DNA of 39,504 nt, from NCBI GenBank assembly GCA_947166405.1, contig CAMVEA010000006.1, positions 1-39,504 of the forward strand. The letters run 5' to 3'. The notes beneath the pieces were generated by a model that had not been told where the DNA came from, searched no databases, and saw only the letters and a list, made by a program, of their open reading frames with translations. The position numbers and the translations under genes were made by a program. Positions 1-8,782 of the stretch are shown here, one piece after another. How positions within the stretch are numbered: position 1 is the first letter of the stretch; each line of letters starts with the position of its first letter. This DNA is from an uncultured Candidatus Saccharibacteria bacterium (GTDB lineage: Bacteria; Patescibacteriota; Saccharimonadia; Saccharimonadales; Saccharimonadaceae).

Positions 1-151
1 CAGTAATGCGACCCTGATTATTCTTACCCGCCTGTTGCTTCTTGGCACGAAGCAATGATTTCATCGGCTTATTCGTCGTAATCTGATCATAATCCTCAGT
101 CGTCTTCTGACGTTGTGCCGGCGTAATCGGGCGATATGCTTTAATAGCCAT
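1..151 (-). CDS. rplB: 50S ribosomal protein L2, N-terminal part (runs off window)
   Basis: Minus-strand reading MAIKAYRPITPAQRQKTTEDYDQITTNKPMKSLL...; TAATG overlap with the rplW stop; position after rplC-rplD-rplW. Confidence 0.9.
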   Translation of the reverse strand, partial: MAIKAYRPITPAQRQKTTEDYDQITTNKPMKSLLRAKKQQAGKNNQGRIT

Positions 152-570
152 TATTCATTCTCCTTCCCTGCATTCTTGTCAGCCTTAGCAGCTTCCTTGG
201 CGGCCTTCTTCTCAGCCTTCGCCTCTGCCTTAGCTTCCTTTGCGCTGGTCTTATTATCTTCTTCAGGCTCATCAAATACTCGGATAGAGTCACCCTGCTT
301 CAAACGCACATAGGCAAACTTCTTATCTTTACGATGTGTAATACCAGGATAAGCGTGCTTGCCCTTACTATACTTCGTCTTCTTACCCTTACGAATCAAA
401 GTCTTCACGTCTGTAACAGTCACATTGAATTCTTTCTCGACCATCTTAGCAATCTCTTGCTTGGAGCTAGAAAGCTCAACTGGGAATACATAAATTCGAT
501 TAGTCTGTTCCAAGTAGCTTTTCTCGGTCGCCCTCGGTTCCAAGAGGTTTAATTTTACTGCTTCTGCCAT
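151..570 (-). CDS. rplW: 50S ribosomal protein L23 with Lys/Ala/Glu-rich C-terminal tail
   Basis: LLEPRATEKSYLEQTNRIYVFPV...VTVTDVKTLIRKGKKT typical of L23; operon position. Confidence 0.95.
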   Translation of the reverse strand: MAEAVKLNLLEPRATEKSYLEQTNRIYVFPVELSSSKQEIAKMVEKEFNVTVTDVKTLIRKGKKTKYSKGKHAYPGITHRKDKKFAYVRLKQGDSIRVFDEPEEDNKTSAKEAKAEAKAEKKAAKEAAKADKNAGKENE

Positions 571-571
571 C

Positions 572-1171
572 TTACTTCTCCTCTCCGATTAACCATTTTT
601 CCGTAACTTTGAGGGCATCCTCCGAAAATACAACCACATCCGCGTTCATAATATCAAACACGTTAAGGTAAGTAGCACGTACTAATTTGACATTTGGCAA
701 ATTGTTGGTTGAGCGAAGCACCTCCGGAGTCTTTTCAGCTACCACAGCAAGCACATTCTTACCCTCGAGCTTCATATCCCTTAAAACCTTAGCTGCAGTC
801 TTCGTCTTACCATCCATCTTGACAGCCTTATCAAATACCAATACGGCCTTATCAGCGTTCTTCATTGACAACGCTTGCCTTACAGCTAACTGCTTAGAGC
901 TGCGCGAAATCTTCTTGGTAAAGTTCTCATTGCCAGTGCGACCAAATGCCACACCACCATGCCGCCAGATTGGGTTACGAGTCGAACCGAACCTAGCTCT
1001 ACCAGTACCCTTCTGCCTCCATGGCTTCTTACCACCTCCCCTAACTTCACCACGCTTCAAAGTCTTAGCGTGTGAACTTCGAGAGTTAGCAAGATAAGCA
1101 TCGTAAGCCAACTTTACTAATTCATGATTTTCAACGTTTAGATCAAATATATCTTTATTCAAAGTCGCCAT
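572..1171 (-). CDS. rplD: 50S ribosomal protein L4
   Basis: RGGGKKPWRQKGTGRARFGSTRNPIWRHGGVAFGR motif of L4. Confidence 0.97.
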   Translation of the reverse strand: MATLNKDIFDLNVENHELVKLAYDAYLANSRSSHAKTLKRGEVRGGGKKPWRQKGTGRARFGSTRNPIWRHGGVAFGRTGNENFTKKISRSSKQLAVRQALSMKNADKAVLVFDKAVKMDGKTKTAAKVLRDMKLEGKNVLAVVAEKTPEVLRSTNNLPNVKLVRATYLNVFDIMNADVVVFSEDALKVTEKWLIGEEK

Positions 1172-1172
1172 A

Positions 1173-1793
1173 CTACTCCTTTCCCTCTACGCTTACAATA
1201 CCCTTACGAGGACCAGGCACTGCGCCCTTGAGACCAATCAGATTGTTCTCAGCGTCAATGTATGCTACTACCAAGTTCTTAACGGTAACTTGATCATGCC
1301 CCATCCGGCCAGGCATCTTCTTACCCTTCCACACCTTCTGAGGATACATCGAACCAATCGAACCAACCCGACGGATATTCCCCTTAAATCCATGAGTATT
1401 ACGCGATTCGTTAAAGTTATGACGCTTCACTGTACCAGCAAAACCTTTACCTTTGCTCGTACCAGTTACCGTCACCTTATCGCCTAATTTGAAACTTTCG
1501 ACCGTGAGGCTATCCCCAAGTTTCATACCTTCTGGAACCTCAGAAACTCTAAATTCCTGAAGAACCTTAGGACTAATATTTTCACCGGCCTTCTTAACGT
1601 GGCCAGCAACCGACTTGCTCAGATTCTTACCCTGACCGTAGCCCACTTGCACAGCATTATAACCATCGGTATCGATAGTCTTTATCTGAGTCACCGTGCA
1701 CGGACCGGCTTGGAGGATAGTTACAGGCGTAACTACGCCATCTTCGCCGATAATCTGGGTCATACCAATTTTGGTGCCGAGAATGACTTGCAT
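1173..1793 (-). CDS. rplC: 50S ribosomal protein L3
   Basis: GTKIGMTQI...GKGFAGTVKRHNF...GSIGSMYPQKVWKGKKMPGRMG signature. Confidence 0.97.
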   Translation of the reverse strand: MQVILGTKIGMTQIIGEDGVVTPVTILQAGPCTVTQIKTIDTDGYNAVQVGYGQGKNLSKSVAGHVKKAGENISPKVLQEFRVSEVPEGMKLGDSLTVESFKLGDKVTVTGTSKGKGFAGTVKRHNFNESRNTHGFKGNIRRVGSIGSMYPQKVWKGKKMPGRMGHDQVTVKNLVVAYIDAENNLIGLKGAVPGPRKGIVSVEGKE

Positions 1794-2061
1794 CCTATTC
1801 CTTTCCTTTATTTATAGAGTTTTGCCTCTGATCATCAGGCAAAACCACTTTTATTATTTCCGCCTACCTCTAGTAGGTTATCTCAGACGTAATTTTACCT
1901 CTGTACACCAAGTAAAATTACCTCTATAACACAGTTCTCACCCTCCACAGGTAAAACTGCACGTTTAAAACTAGACTTTTGACTGGTTTCCCTAATTCGG
2001 GACCTTGTCTCATGCCTAGATGTAACTACCTCATTATACCACACTTTCCCCACCTTGTGAA
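1794..2061 (-). promoter_or_regulatory. rplC operon promoter plus about 230-nt structured 5' leader
   Basis: Minus strand: -35 TTCACA (2056-2061), 17 nt, -10 TATAAT (2033-2038). Leader hairpins at 1932-1959, 1889-1921 (GTAATTTTAC/GTAAAATTAC) and 1819-1845 (GTTTTGCCT/AGGCAAAAC). Confidence 0.6.
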
Positions 2062-2106
2062 CCCCCTAAATTACTCTAAAAATCACAAAATCTACAAAAC
2101 AGAAAA

Positions 2107-2132
2107 CTCCCCGACCACATTCGATCGGGGAG
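2107..2132 (-). terminator. Intrinsic terminator downstream of the 2161-2736 ORF
   Basis: CTCCCCGA...TCGGGGAG followed on the minus strand by TTTTCTGTTTT. Confidence 0.75.
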
Positions 2133-2160
2133 TAAAATTAGAAAATAGGTCAAGCTGTGG

Positions 2161-2736
2161 TTACTTAACGGAAATACAACGCACTCGATAAGCTTCTTCT
2201 GCAGTCGTACCGCATACGCCTACATACTCGCAACCGTAAATAGGATCCCGCTCCTTCAGATAATAAAAATACCGATTGAACGGAGCATCGCTACCACTAC
2301 GGCAAGCAGAATGAGCAGAAGAATCAACCGAAGCGTAGCAACCGCTACGTTCCAAGTTATGTACAAGGCCAGGATCATGAGGATAACAATTGTAATCGTC
2401 GACATTTTCTTCCTCCACATAGCCACCATAGGATAAGTTGAGCTGCTCGACTAAGAAGACAAGGTCAGTCTCACCATCCCTAGTGCCAAATTCGCCTAAG
2501 ATGGCCAGCCACTCATCATCAGACGGCAAACGCCAGCCATTAGGCTTCAACACATTCTCTTCAAACGGCTTGAGGGCCTGAGGGTTGAAATACTCCCACT
2601 TATCGCCGTCAAAGATTATAAACAGGTCTTCTGGAGCAATCAATGCTTCAAGCCGTTTGGAGTAGACCCCATCTTGTTTCCATGTCTCAAAATCTGGCAA
2701 TATCACTTCGCCTATATCCAATTTTTCAACGTACAT
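2161..2736 (-). CDS. Hypothetical protein with FISUMP-like segment
   Basis: NGWRLPSDDEWLAILGEFG and C-terminal YRVRCISVK resemble the FISUMP C-terminal pattern (GWxLPsxxEW ... FSVRC). Confidence 0.6.
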   Translation of the reverse strand: MYVEKLDIGEVILPDFETWKQDGVYSKRLEALIAPEDLFIIFDGDKWEYFNPQALKPFEENVLKPNGWRLPSDDEWLAILGEFGTRDGETDLVFLVEQLNLSYGGYVEEENVDDYNCYPHDPGLVHNLERSGCYASVDSSAHSACRSGSDAPFNRYFYYLKERDPIYGCEYVGVCGTTAEEAYRVRCISVK

Positions 2737-2873
2737 AAGGTTCTCCCCCTTACAATAGTTTTCTCACCGAAGCAAGATATCATTATTGTAACACATTTAC
2801 CACCAAAAATCAAACACCCTAGCTATATACTTTGCAATAAACAAACAATCAATCCAAAAAACACACTCAATTC

Positions 2874-3944
2874 CTACCCCTCCAACCACGCCTCCATAAA
2901 CCCTTCAATCTTCCCATCCAGCACCCCATCCACATCACTGGTCTCATATCCTGTCCGCGTATCCTTCACTAATTTATACGGCTGCATCACATAATTCCGT
3001 ATCTGTTGCCCCCATCCTGCCGATTCACCAGCACGCAAATCCGCCAAGCTCGCCGCATGCTGCTCCATTTGCATCTGCGCCAGCTTTCCACGCAATATTT
3101 CCATCGCCTTCTCCTTATTCTGATGCTGGCTCCGCTCATTCTGAATCGCCACCGCTATGCCAGTCGGCAAATGCGTAATCCTCACCGCTGAATCCGTCGT
3201 ATTCACACCCTGCCCGCCATGACCCCCAGCATGATACACATCTATACGCAAATCTTTCTCTTCGATCACCACCTCATCATCCGCCTGAATCACTGGCAGC
3301 ACCTCCACCAGCGCAAAAGACGTCTGCCGTTTCTGATCCGCATTAAACGGCGACAACCTTACCAATCGGTGTACCCCATGCTCCGACTTCAACCACCCAT
3401 AAGCATTAGTACCAGAGATTTCATACACCGCCGTTTTGATTCCAGCTTCTTCCCCCTCCACTCGCTCAATCCGAACAGCCCTAAACCCCTTCTTTTCACA
3501 AAATCTCAAATACATCCGCTCCAGCATTCCTGCCCAATCCATCGCCTCAACTCCTCCAGCCCCAGAAGTTATCCTAAGAATCGCATCATCTCCATCATAT
3601 TTTCCAGTAAATCTAAGCGCTTTCTTTAGCTCATCATACTGCCTCTCCATCGCCTCAATCTGCCCAGTAATCTCATCCTTCAGATCCTCTCCCCCAATTT
3701 CCATCAATTCCTTCAAATCCTCAATCTGTGTCCTCAAAAGCTCCCACGGCTCCACTTCCTCGTTCAACCGTGCCAACTCTTGATTCTTCTCTGTCGCCAA
3801 CTTCACATCCCGCCAAATCTCCGGCTCCGCCACCTCGCGCTCCAACTCTGCGACCTGCTCAACTTTCTCCGCAATCTCAAGCTTCTCATAGCTCTTCAAA
3901 AACTCCCCCTCAAGACCACTTAATCGCTTTTCAAGCTCCTGCAT
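2874..3944 (-). CDS. prfB: Peptide chain release factor 2
   Basis: GGHGGQGVNTTDSAVRITHLPTG (GGQ) and RLVRLSPFNADQKRQTSF (SPF motif); uninterrupted ORF. Confidence 0.95.
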   Translation of the reverse strand: MQELEKRLSGLEGEFLKSYEKLEIAEKVEQVAELEREVAEPEIWRDVKLATEKNQELARLNEEVEPWELLRTQIEDLKELMEIGGEDLKDEITGQIEAMERQYDELKKALRFTGKYDGDDAILRITSGAGGVEAMDWAGMLERMYLRFCEKKGFRAVRIERVEGEEAGIKTAVYEISGTNAYGWLKSEHGVHRLVRLSPFNADQKRQTSFALVEVLPVIQADDEVVIEEKDLRIDVYHAGGHGGQGVNTTDSAVRITHLPTGIAVAIQNERSQHQNKEKAMEILRGKLAQMQMEQHAASLADLRAGESAGWGQQIRNYVMQPYKLVKDTRTGYETSDVDGVLDGKIEGFMEAWLEG

Positions 3945-4016
3945 ATAACTACATTATAACACAACAACAATCTCATCTCGAATACACAAATCATATCACA
4001 AACTATCAGTTTATTA

Positions 4017-4045
4017 TTGACATTTTGGCATAAGTGTGTTATTAT
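4017..4045 (+). promoter_or_regulatory. Promoter of the 4080 ORF
   Basis: TTGACA (4017-4022), 17 nt, TATTAT (4040-4045); later SD-like GGGGG before ATG. Confidence 0.55.
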
Positions 4046-4079
4046 AGTAGTATAGTTTCACTCATAAGGGGGTAACGAG

Positions 4080-4415
4080 ATGGAGCCAATTAGATTTGAG
4101 GACGCCAAATTGCAACTGTTCTATAGAAGAGCTTGCGATAAGGCGCTCAAAGAAGTTCACGCTATGGGAATAATTCCCGAGCCGTTAAGAGTACACATAG
4201 AAAGAGACGACCTTTTACGCAACACACTTAGTTGCGAACTAGCACTTTTCGTATTTAATAATAGAGTACTACTTCGTAGATATTGGACAAATGAAGGGAC
4301 GGTAAAATATAATCACCTCACCCTTACCAACTTCAAAGAGATGGAAAAAAATGCTCCAAAATCAGTGGAGCAAATGAAACGAAATGCACTCAATATCTTA
4401 AGCGGTCCCAACTAA
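4080..4415 (+). CDS. Hypothetical protein, 111 aa
   Basis: Open frame with promoter, SD and downstream terminator; no family recognised. Confidence 0.6.
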   Translation: MEPIRFEDAKLQLFYRRACDKALKEVHAMGIIPEPLRVHIERDDLLRNTLSCELALFVFNNRVLLRRYWTNEGTVKYNHLTLTNFKEMEKNAPKSVEQMKRNALNILSGPN

Positions 4416-4428
4416 GGGGCCGCCTTTT
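4402..4428 (+). terminator. Intrinsic terminator overlapping the 3' end of the 4080 ORF
   Basis: GCGGTCCC-aacta-AGGGGCCGC followed by CTTTT. Confidence 0.55.
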
Positions 4429-4528
4429 CCTTCCACAATAAATAATCAATTCCAAACATCATTCAACAAAAAACCTCTCTTCCTTCCACAATAAACAATC
4501 AATTCAAAACGACACTCAACAAAAACCT
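4427..4528. repeat. Imperfect tandem duplication, about 50 bp x2
   Basis: TTCCTTCCACAATAAATAATCAATTCCAAACATCATTCAACAAAAAACCT (4427-4476) vs TTCCTTCCACAATAAACAATCAATTCAAAACGACACTCAACAAAAACCT (4480-4528). Confidence 0.8.
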
Positions 4529-4557
4529 GCACCCCCACGACAGATTATCAGCCCCAA

Positions 4558-5307
4558 CTAACCGTCCAGTCCCTTCAACTCATCAAGCGCTATAACCATA
4601 ACTTTTTCCAGCTCCCCCTCCTTCTTATATCGATGATCCGCCCCTTCTACCGGATATAATCTACACCCATGTTCACGAGCAAACTCCTCCGAATCACCAA
4701 ACGGCACCAAATCATCAGCCGTTCCATGAATAATCGACACATTTTCCAGACGCTCCTCACCATATAAATCCAACACGTCATATTTCTTCAAATCGTCAAG
4801 AAACTCATTAGTTATCTCCATCTTGCGCTCAAATCCATATACAAAATAGCCTTTCTCATCCAATTCCTCTCTGATATCAGGATTGATTATACTATCATAC
4901 ACCACCTTGCGCATCTGAATCGCCGGACTCCGCAAGATAATACATCTAAAATCATCTCGATGATAATAATTATATAGCAAAGTAACATACCCGCCAAAAC
5001 TAGTCGCAAATGCCACCAAATCCGCCTCAGGATAACGCTCCTTCAGATATTCAACAACCGCCTCCAAATCTTTTATACAATTCTCAACCCGAAAACTAAA
5101 CCCATCCACTTCGCTTTCACCATGCCCAGGCCAATCGAATCTCACAAGCCCCACCCCAATCTCACCTACTCGCTCTTCTAGCAGTTTGATACAGCTACTC
5201 TCCTTATCACCACAAAACCCATGCATTGCTACAACAATAGTTTTAACCCCCTTCGGTATCGACATCTCACACGGAATACCATATCCATTTTTTCCAACTA
5301 TTATCAT
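4558..5307 (-). CDS. Alpha/beta hydrolase
   Basis: VVAMHGFCGDKESS, VRFDWPGHGES, FATSFGGY nucleophile elbow, IIHGTADDLVPF and ADHRY. Confidence 0.85.
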   Translation of the reverse strand: MIIVGKNGYGIPCEMSIPKGVKTIVVAMHGFCGDKESSCIKLLEERVGEIGVGLVRFDWPGHGESEVDGFSFRVENCIKDLEAVVEYLKERYPEADLVAFATSFGGYVTLLYNYYHRDDFRCIILRSPAIQMRKVVYDSIINPDIREELDEKGYFVYGFERKMEITNEFLDDLKKYDVLDLYGEERLENVSIIHGTADDLVPFGDSEEFAREHGCRLYPVEGADHRYKKEGELEKVMVIALDELKGLDG

Positions 5308-6341
5308 CCTATTTTCTCCTCATACACATCCTCTTCAAATTCCCTCTTAGGCTTCATAGCAAGACTCGCCTCATACAACGGTTCAAGAGTCTTAGCAATC
5401 GCTTCGTCCAGGATTCTTTGTTTTTCAGGATTCATTGATTTTTCGCTTAGCTCAATCCTCGGGTCACTCCCGTCCGACTGCTCTTCAAATAAATTCATCC
5501 TGCGCGCCTCTTCACTTTCAGGTGATATAGTAATACTCTCAATTGGTTTACGTACCAATCCATCCGGCTTCCCACTAAAGAAATCATCAAAAATTGGCGA
5601 TTTCCCCGTCTCAGGGTCAAATTTATTCTGACAATAATCTTCATCCGGAACAGCATAACGAATACTTACCTGATAAGCAGTCAGATTAAACTGTTTTTCC
5701 GGATTCGAGCAACTACGTTTACGCTCTGGATCCAGTATTTTAACATTACCGTCAGTATCGCGATAAGCCGTAACATAATGCGCCGACAATCCGCGCTTAT
5801 TCAATCTCGAAATCACCGGCGCCGCCTCATATCCATACAAATCGAGTAGCGAGCAACAAGTTTCACCAAAACCAATACAGTTCGACCCCTTCTTATCTCC
5901 ACATAGTAAACTATAAGCCGTCCTAGTAGTAATATCCGTATAAGCCCTGCTGAATTTGTAAGTATCCTCATCCTCCGCCAGAATCGTCTCAATCCTTTCC
6001 GGAACCGAAAGATCCTTATGTTCAGTCTCAACCCTCTGCATCAACCCTGCCATCGCCGAGTATAACTCCTTAAGCTTTTCCTCAGTATAAAAAGGCTTGC
6101 CATCCGCAGTCTCAAACTTAAAAGCAGGGTGTGAAACAGCATTGCGTATAGTTTCCTTTTGTCGATCGCTTAAAAGCAGCTCACCCGCAGTCTCTGTCCT
6201 AACATGCGACATATCAGGATTATCCCTACCAAAGCTCAACGCTTTATTGGCCATACTCTCAGCCATATCATTCCAACGCTTGTAAGCATCATCTTGTCCA
6301 TCAATAGGTTTAGCCAATGCTTCGACCATAATTGCCTCCAT
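5304..6341 (-). CDS. Hypothetical protein with possible transglutaminase-like (Cys-His-Asp) core
   Basis: GSNCIGFGETCCSLLDLYGYEAAPVIS...SAHYVTAYRDTDGNVKILDPE; ATGA overlap with the hydrolase ORF. Confidence 0.5.
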   Translation of the reverse strand: MEAIMVEALAKPIDGQDDAYKRWNDMAESMANKALSFGRDNPDMSHVRTETAGELLLSDRQKETIRNAVSHPAFKFETADGKPFYTEEKLKELYSAMAGLMQRVETEHKDLSVPERIETILAEDEDTYKFSRAYTDITTRTAYSLLCGDKKGSNCIGFGETCCSLLDLYGYEAAPVISRLNKRGLSAHYVTAYRDTDGNVKILDPERKRSCSNPEKQFNLTAYQVSIRYAVPDEDYCQNKFDPETGKSPIFDDFFSGKPDGLVRKPIESITISPESEEARRMNLFEEQSDGSDPRIELSEKSMNPEKQRILDEAIAKTLEPLYEASLAMKPKREFEEDVYEEKIG

Positions 6342-6423
6342 TATTATCTTATCTACAATTATATATCTATTTTAATATCTACGCAAAATAATTTTTCTAC
6401 TACATCCTATCCCAGCCCTACTA

Positions 6424-6930
6424 TCATCTATCCACCAGCCCCCACATCGCAATCCCTGCCGCTACCGACACATTAAACGACTCCTTCTGCCCCCTCATCG
6501 GTATCTCCACAAACAGGTCAATTATATCATATAACGAATAATTAATCCCATGCACCTCCTCACCCAATATCAGCACCACCTTATCCCCCAACCGCTCCAA
6601 TAAGCGTTTATCATCTAGCCGATACAGCCTATCATCGTCAATATTATTCTCTAATCCAACTATCTGATACCCCTCACTTTTTAGTCGCATCAACTCTGTC
6701 ATTATATCATCACACGAATAAACATCTAACATATCCTCCGCCCCTAGCGCCGTTTTATGTATCTCACGATCCAGCTTATCGCGTAAATGCGGCAACAAAT
6801 CAGCATCGTGTACCCTCGGTGTATACCCCGACATAATCACCTTAGAAATACCAAACCCCTCCGCCGTACGCAGAATCGCCCCCACATTATACGTCGACCG
6901 AATATTATCAAGCACTAAAACAAGTTCCAT
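6424..6930 (-). CDS. SpoU/TrmH-family RNA 2'-O-methyltransferase
   Basis: LVLDNIRSTYNVGAILRTAEGFGI and VVLILGEEVHGI...IPMRGQKESFNVSVAAGI. Confidence 0.92.
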   Translation of the reverse strand: MELVLVLDNIRSTYNVGAILRTAEGFGISKVIMSGYTPRVHDADLLPHLRDKLDREIHKTALGAEDMLDVYSCDDIMTELMRLKSEGYQIVGLENNIDDDRLYRLDDKRLLERLGDKVVLILGEEVHGINYSLYDIIDLFVEIPMRGQKESFNVSVAAGIAMWGLVDR

Positions 6931-6986
6931 ATCAACATATTATACTACACTTGCCCCAAAGACAAAAATATGGTATCATTGCACTA

Positions 6987-8030
6987 ATGAATATCTGGGA
7001 ACAACTACCAACCCCCTTTACCGTCCTAGCGCCCATGGAGGGCGTCACGGATGTGGTTTTTCGCCAAATCATCGCCCATGCAGGTCGCCCCGACCTCTTC
7101 TTTACCGAATTTACCAACGTCTCAAGCTATGCCTCCGACAAAGGCCGCGCTAACGCCCTAGAACGTCTTCAAGTCGCCCCTACCGACCCTCCAATCATCG
7201 CCCAAATCTGGGGCAAGAACCCAGAGCATTTCGCTGAATGTGCCGCCGCACTCCAATCTCTGGGCTTTGCAGGAGTAGATCTTAATTTTGGCTGCCCTGA
7301 CAAGCATGTCAACAAAGCTGGTGGCGGCGCCGCCATGATAAAGACCCCCGACCTCGCCGTCGAATGCTACCGCAACGCCACAAGCTCCACAGCCCTCCCC
7401 GTATCCATCAAGACTCGCCTCGGCTGGTCCGACCCCGAAGAATATCAAACCTGGCTCGCCACCTTGCTACAAGAGCATCCCGCCGCCCTCACCGTCCACC
7501 TCCGTACTAAGAAAGAAATGTCCAAAGTCCCCGCCCACTATGAGCTCGTTCCCGAGATCATCAACCTCCGCAACCAAATCAGCCCCACCACCAAGCTCGT
7601 CATTAACGGCGATATCAAGAACCTCGCCCACATCCACGAACTCCACACCAAATACCCCGAAGCAGACGGCTTCATGATCGGACGCGGCGTCTTCACCAAC
7701 CCCTACTGCTTCACCGACATTCGCCCCACCCGCGACGACTTGATGAAGCTTTTGAAGCTACACCTGAGATTATACGAAGAATATGAGAATAGCGCTTCGA
7801 GGAGCATATTTGCCGACGGGGCAAATACGAAGCGACCGAGCCCCGTAACGACGGGAGCGAGGGAGCGTTCCGAGAAGCGCTATTCTCATATTCCTTACGA
7901 CAACCTCAAGCATTTCTTCAAAATCTACATCAACAACTTCCCGGGCGCAGCCGACCTCAGAGCCAAACTCATGGAGACCCACTCAGTCCAAGAAGCCTAC
8001 GCTGTTTTAAAGCAAGCCGGGGAGCTCTAA
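6987..8030 (+). CDS. dus: tRNA-dihydrouridine synthase with an in-frame palindromic insertion
   Basis: LAPMEGVTDVVFRQI, LNFGCPDKHVNKAGGGAAM, IKTRLGW, MIGRGVFTNPY. Start set at the internal ATG after TATCAT-N7. Confidence 0.92.
   Translation: MNIWEQLPTPFTVLAPMEGVTDVVFRQIIAHAGRPDLFFTEFTNVSSYASDKGRANALERLQVAPTDPPIIAQIWGKNPEHFAECAAALQSLGFAGVDLNFGCPDKHVNKAGGGAAMIKTPDLAVECYRNATSSTALPVSIKTRLGWSDPEEYQTWLATLLQEHPAALTVHLRTKKEMSKVPAHYELVPEIINLRNQISPTTKLVINGDIKNLAHIHELHTKYPEADGFMIGRGVFTNPYCFTDIRPTRDDLMKLLKLHLRLYEEYENSASRSIFADGANTKRPSPVTTGARERSEKRYSHIPYDNLKHFFKIYINNFPGAADLRAKLMETHSVQEAYAVLKQAGEL
7779..7893. repeat. Palindromic element inside dus (20-bp perfect inverted repeats)
   Basis: GAATATGAGAATAGCGCTTC (7779-7798) and reverse complement GAAGCGCTATTCTCATATTC (7874-7893); inner hairpin TATTTGCC/GGCAAATA (7807-7827). 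Confidence 0.85.
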
Positions 8031-8629
8031 TGCGAAACCACCTATTGTCTCAACATTTTCTCAAGTCTCCACGCCTCGCCCTCACCCTAATCGGTCACTC
8101 CAATCTTAAAAAGCGCGACCTCATTATCGAAATCGGCGCCGGCTCCGGAGTCATCACTAGCGCCCTCTCTCACCGCGTCAGGCATGTCATCGCTATCGAG
8201 CCAGACCATTCCACCGCCGCCAAGCTTCGCGCTAATCTTGCCAAGCGAGGCATCGATAATGTCACCATCCTCGAGCAGGATTTTTTAAGCGTAAGCCTCC
8301 CAGATGAACCATACAAAGTCTTTTCCAACCCTCCATTTCATCTAAGCTCCGCCATCCTTCACAAGCTCATCGACGCCACCAATCCACCAGACTCCATCTA
8401 TCTCATCCTCCAGAAACAATTCGCCCTTAAGCTCCTCAATAACACCCGCCACTACACCTCCAAGCTAGGCTTCGCCCTCACGGCAAAATACGACACCAAA
8501 ATCAAACTCCCCCTAAAACCCACCGATTTTACGCCGCCCCCAGCTGTCCCCTGTGTCCTTTTTGAAGCCAAAGCCAAATCCCCCCTCCAAGCTCACAATT
8601 CCGAGCCCTTGTCGACTTTTCCTAAGTGA
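8030..8629 (+). CDS. Erm/KsgA-family rRNA adenine methyltransferase-like protein (short)
   Basis: SQHFLKSPRLALTLI, IIEIGAGSGVITSAL, VIAIEPDHST, SNPPFHLSSAIL, LQKQFALKLL. Distinct from the rsmA at 20.3 kb. Confidence 0.8.
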   Translation: MRNHLLSQHFLKSPRLALTLIGHSNLKKRDLIIEIGAGSGVITSALSHRVRHVIAIEPDHSTAAKLRANLAKRGIDNVTILEQDFLSVSLPDEPYKVFSNPPFHLSSAILHKLIDATNPPDSIYLILQKQFALKLLNNTRHYTSKLGFALTAKYDTKIKLPLKPTDFTPPPAVPCVLFEAKAKSPLQAHNSEPLSTFPK

Positions 8630-8637
8630 TATATAAT
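8609..8637 (+). promoter_or_regulatory. Promoter of the 8783 ORF
   Basis: TTGTCG (8609-8614), 17 nt, TATAAT (8632-8637). Confidence 0.55.
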
Positions 8638-8643
8638 AAAATT

Positions 8644-8782
8644 ACTCATACCATACTTCGGTCCCTGGTAATGAGAAAAGTTTAAGGTTGTAGCTATCGT
8701 CATTTATGGCTGCAACTATGAGCCAATAAAACAGAGGCTCACATAAATGACTCTTAAATTAAACATAATCAAGGAGTCTTTT
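8644..8782 (+). promoter_or_regulatory. Structured 5' leader with candidate H-type pseudoknot
   Basis: CTCATACC/GGTAATGAG; GTTGTAGC/GCTGCAAC; loop GTCATTTATG (8699-8708) complementary to CATAAATGAC (8742-8751); GAGCC/GGCTC hairpin inside; then AAGGAG SD. Confidence 0.5.

Noticed and set aside
2161-2736. Third FISUMP-like gene as another DGR target
   Set aside because: Its C-terminus (EEAYRVRCISVK) lacks the shared skeleton and the 45-bp tail; variability cannot be assessed.
2874-3944. prfB programmed +1 frameshift
   Set aside because: The ORF is continuous from MQELEKRLSG with GGQ intact; no internal UGA frameshift site needed.
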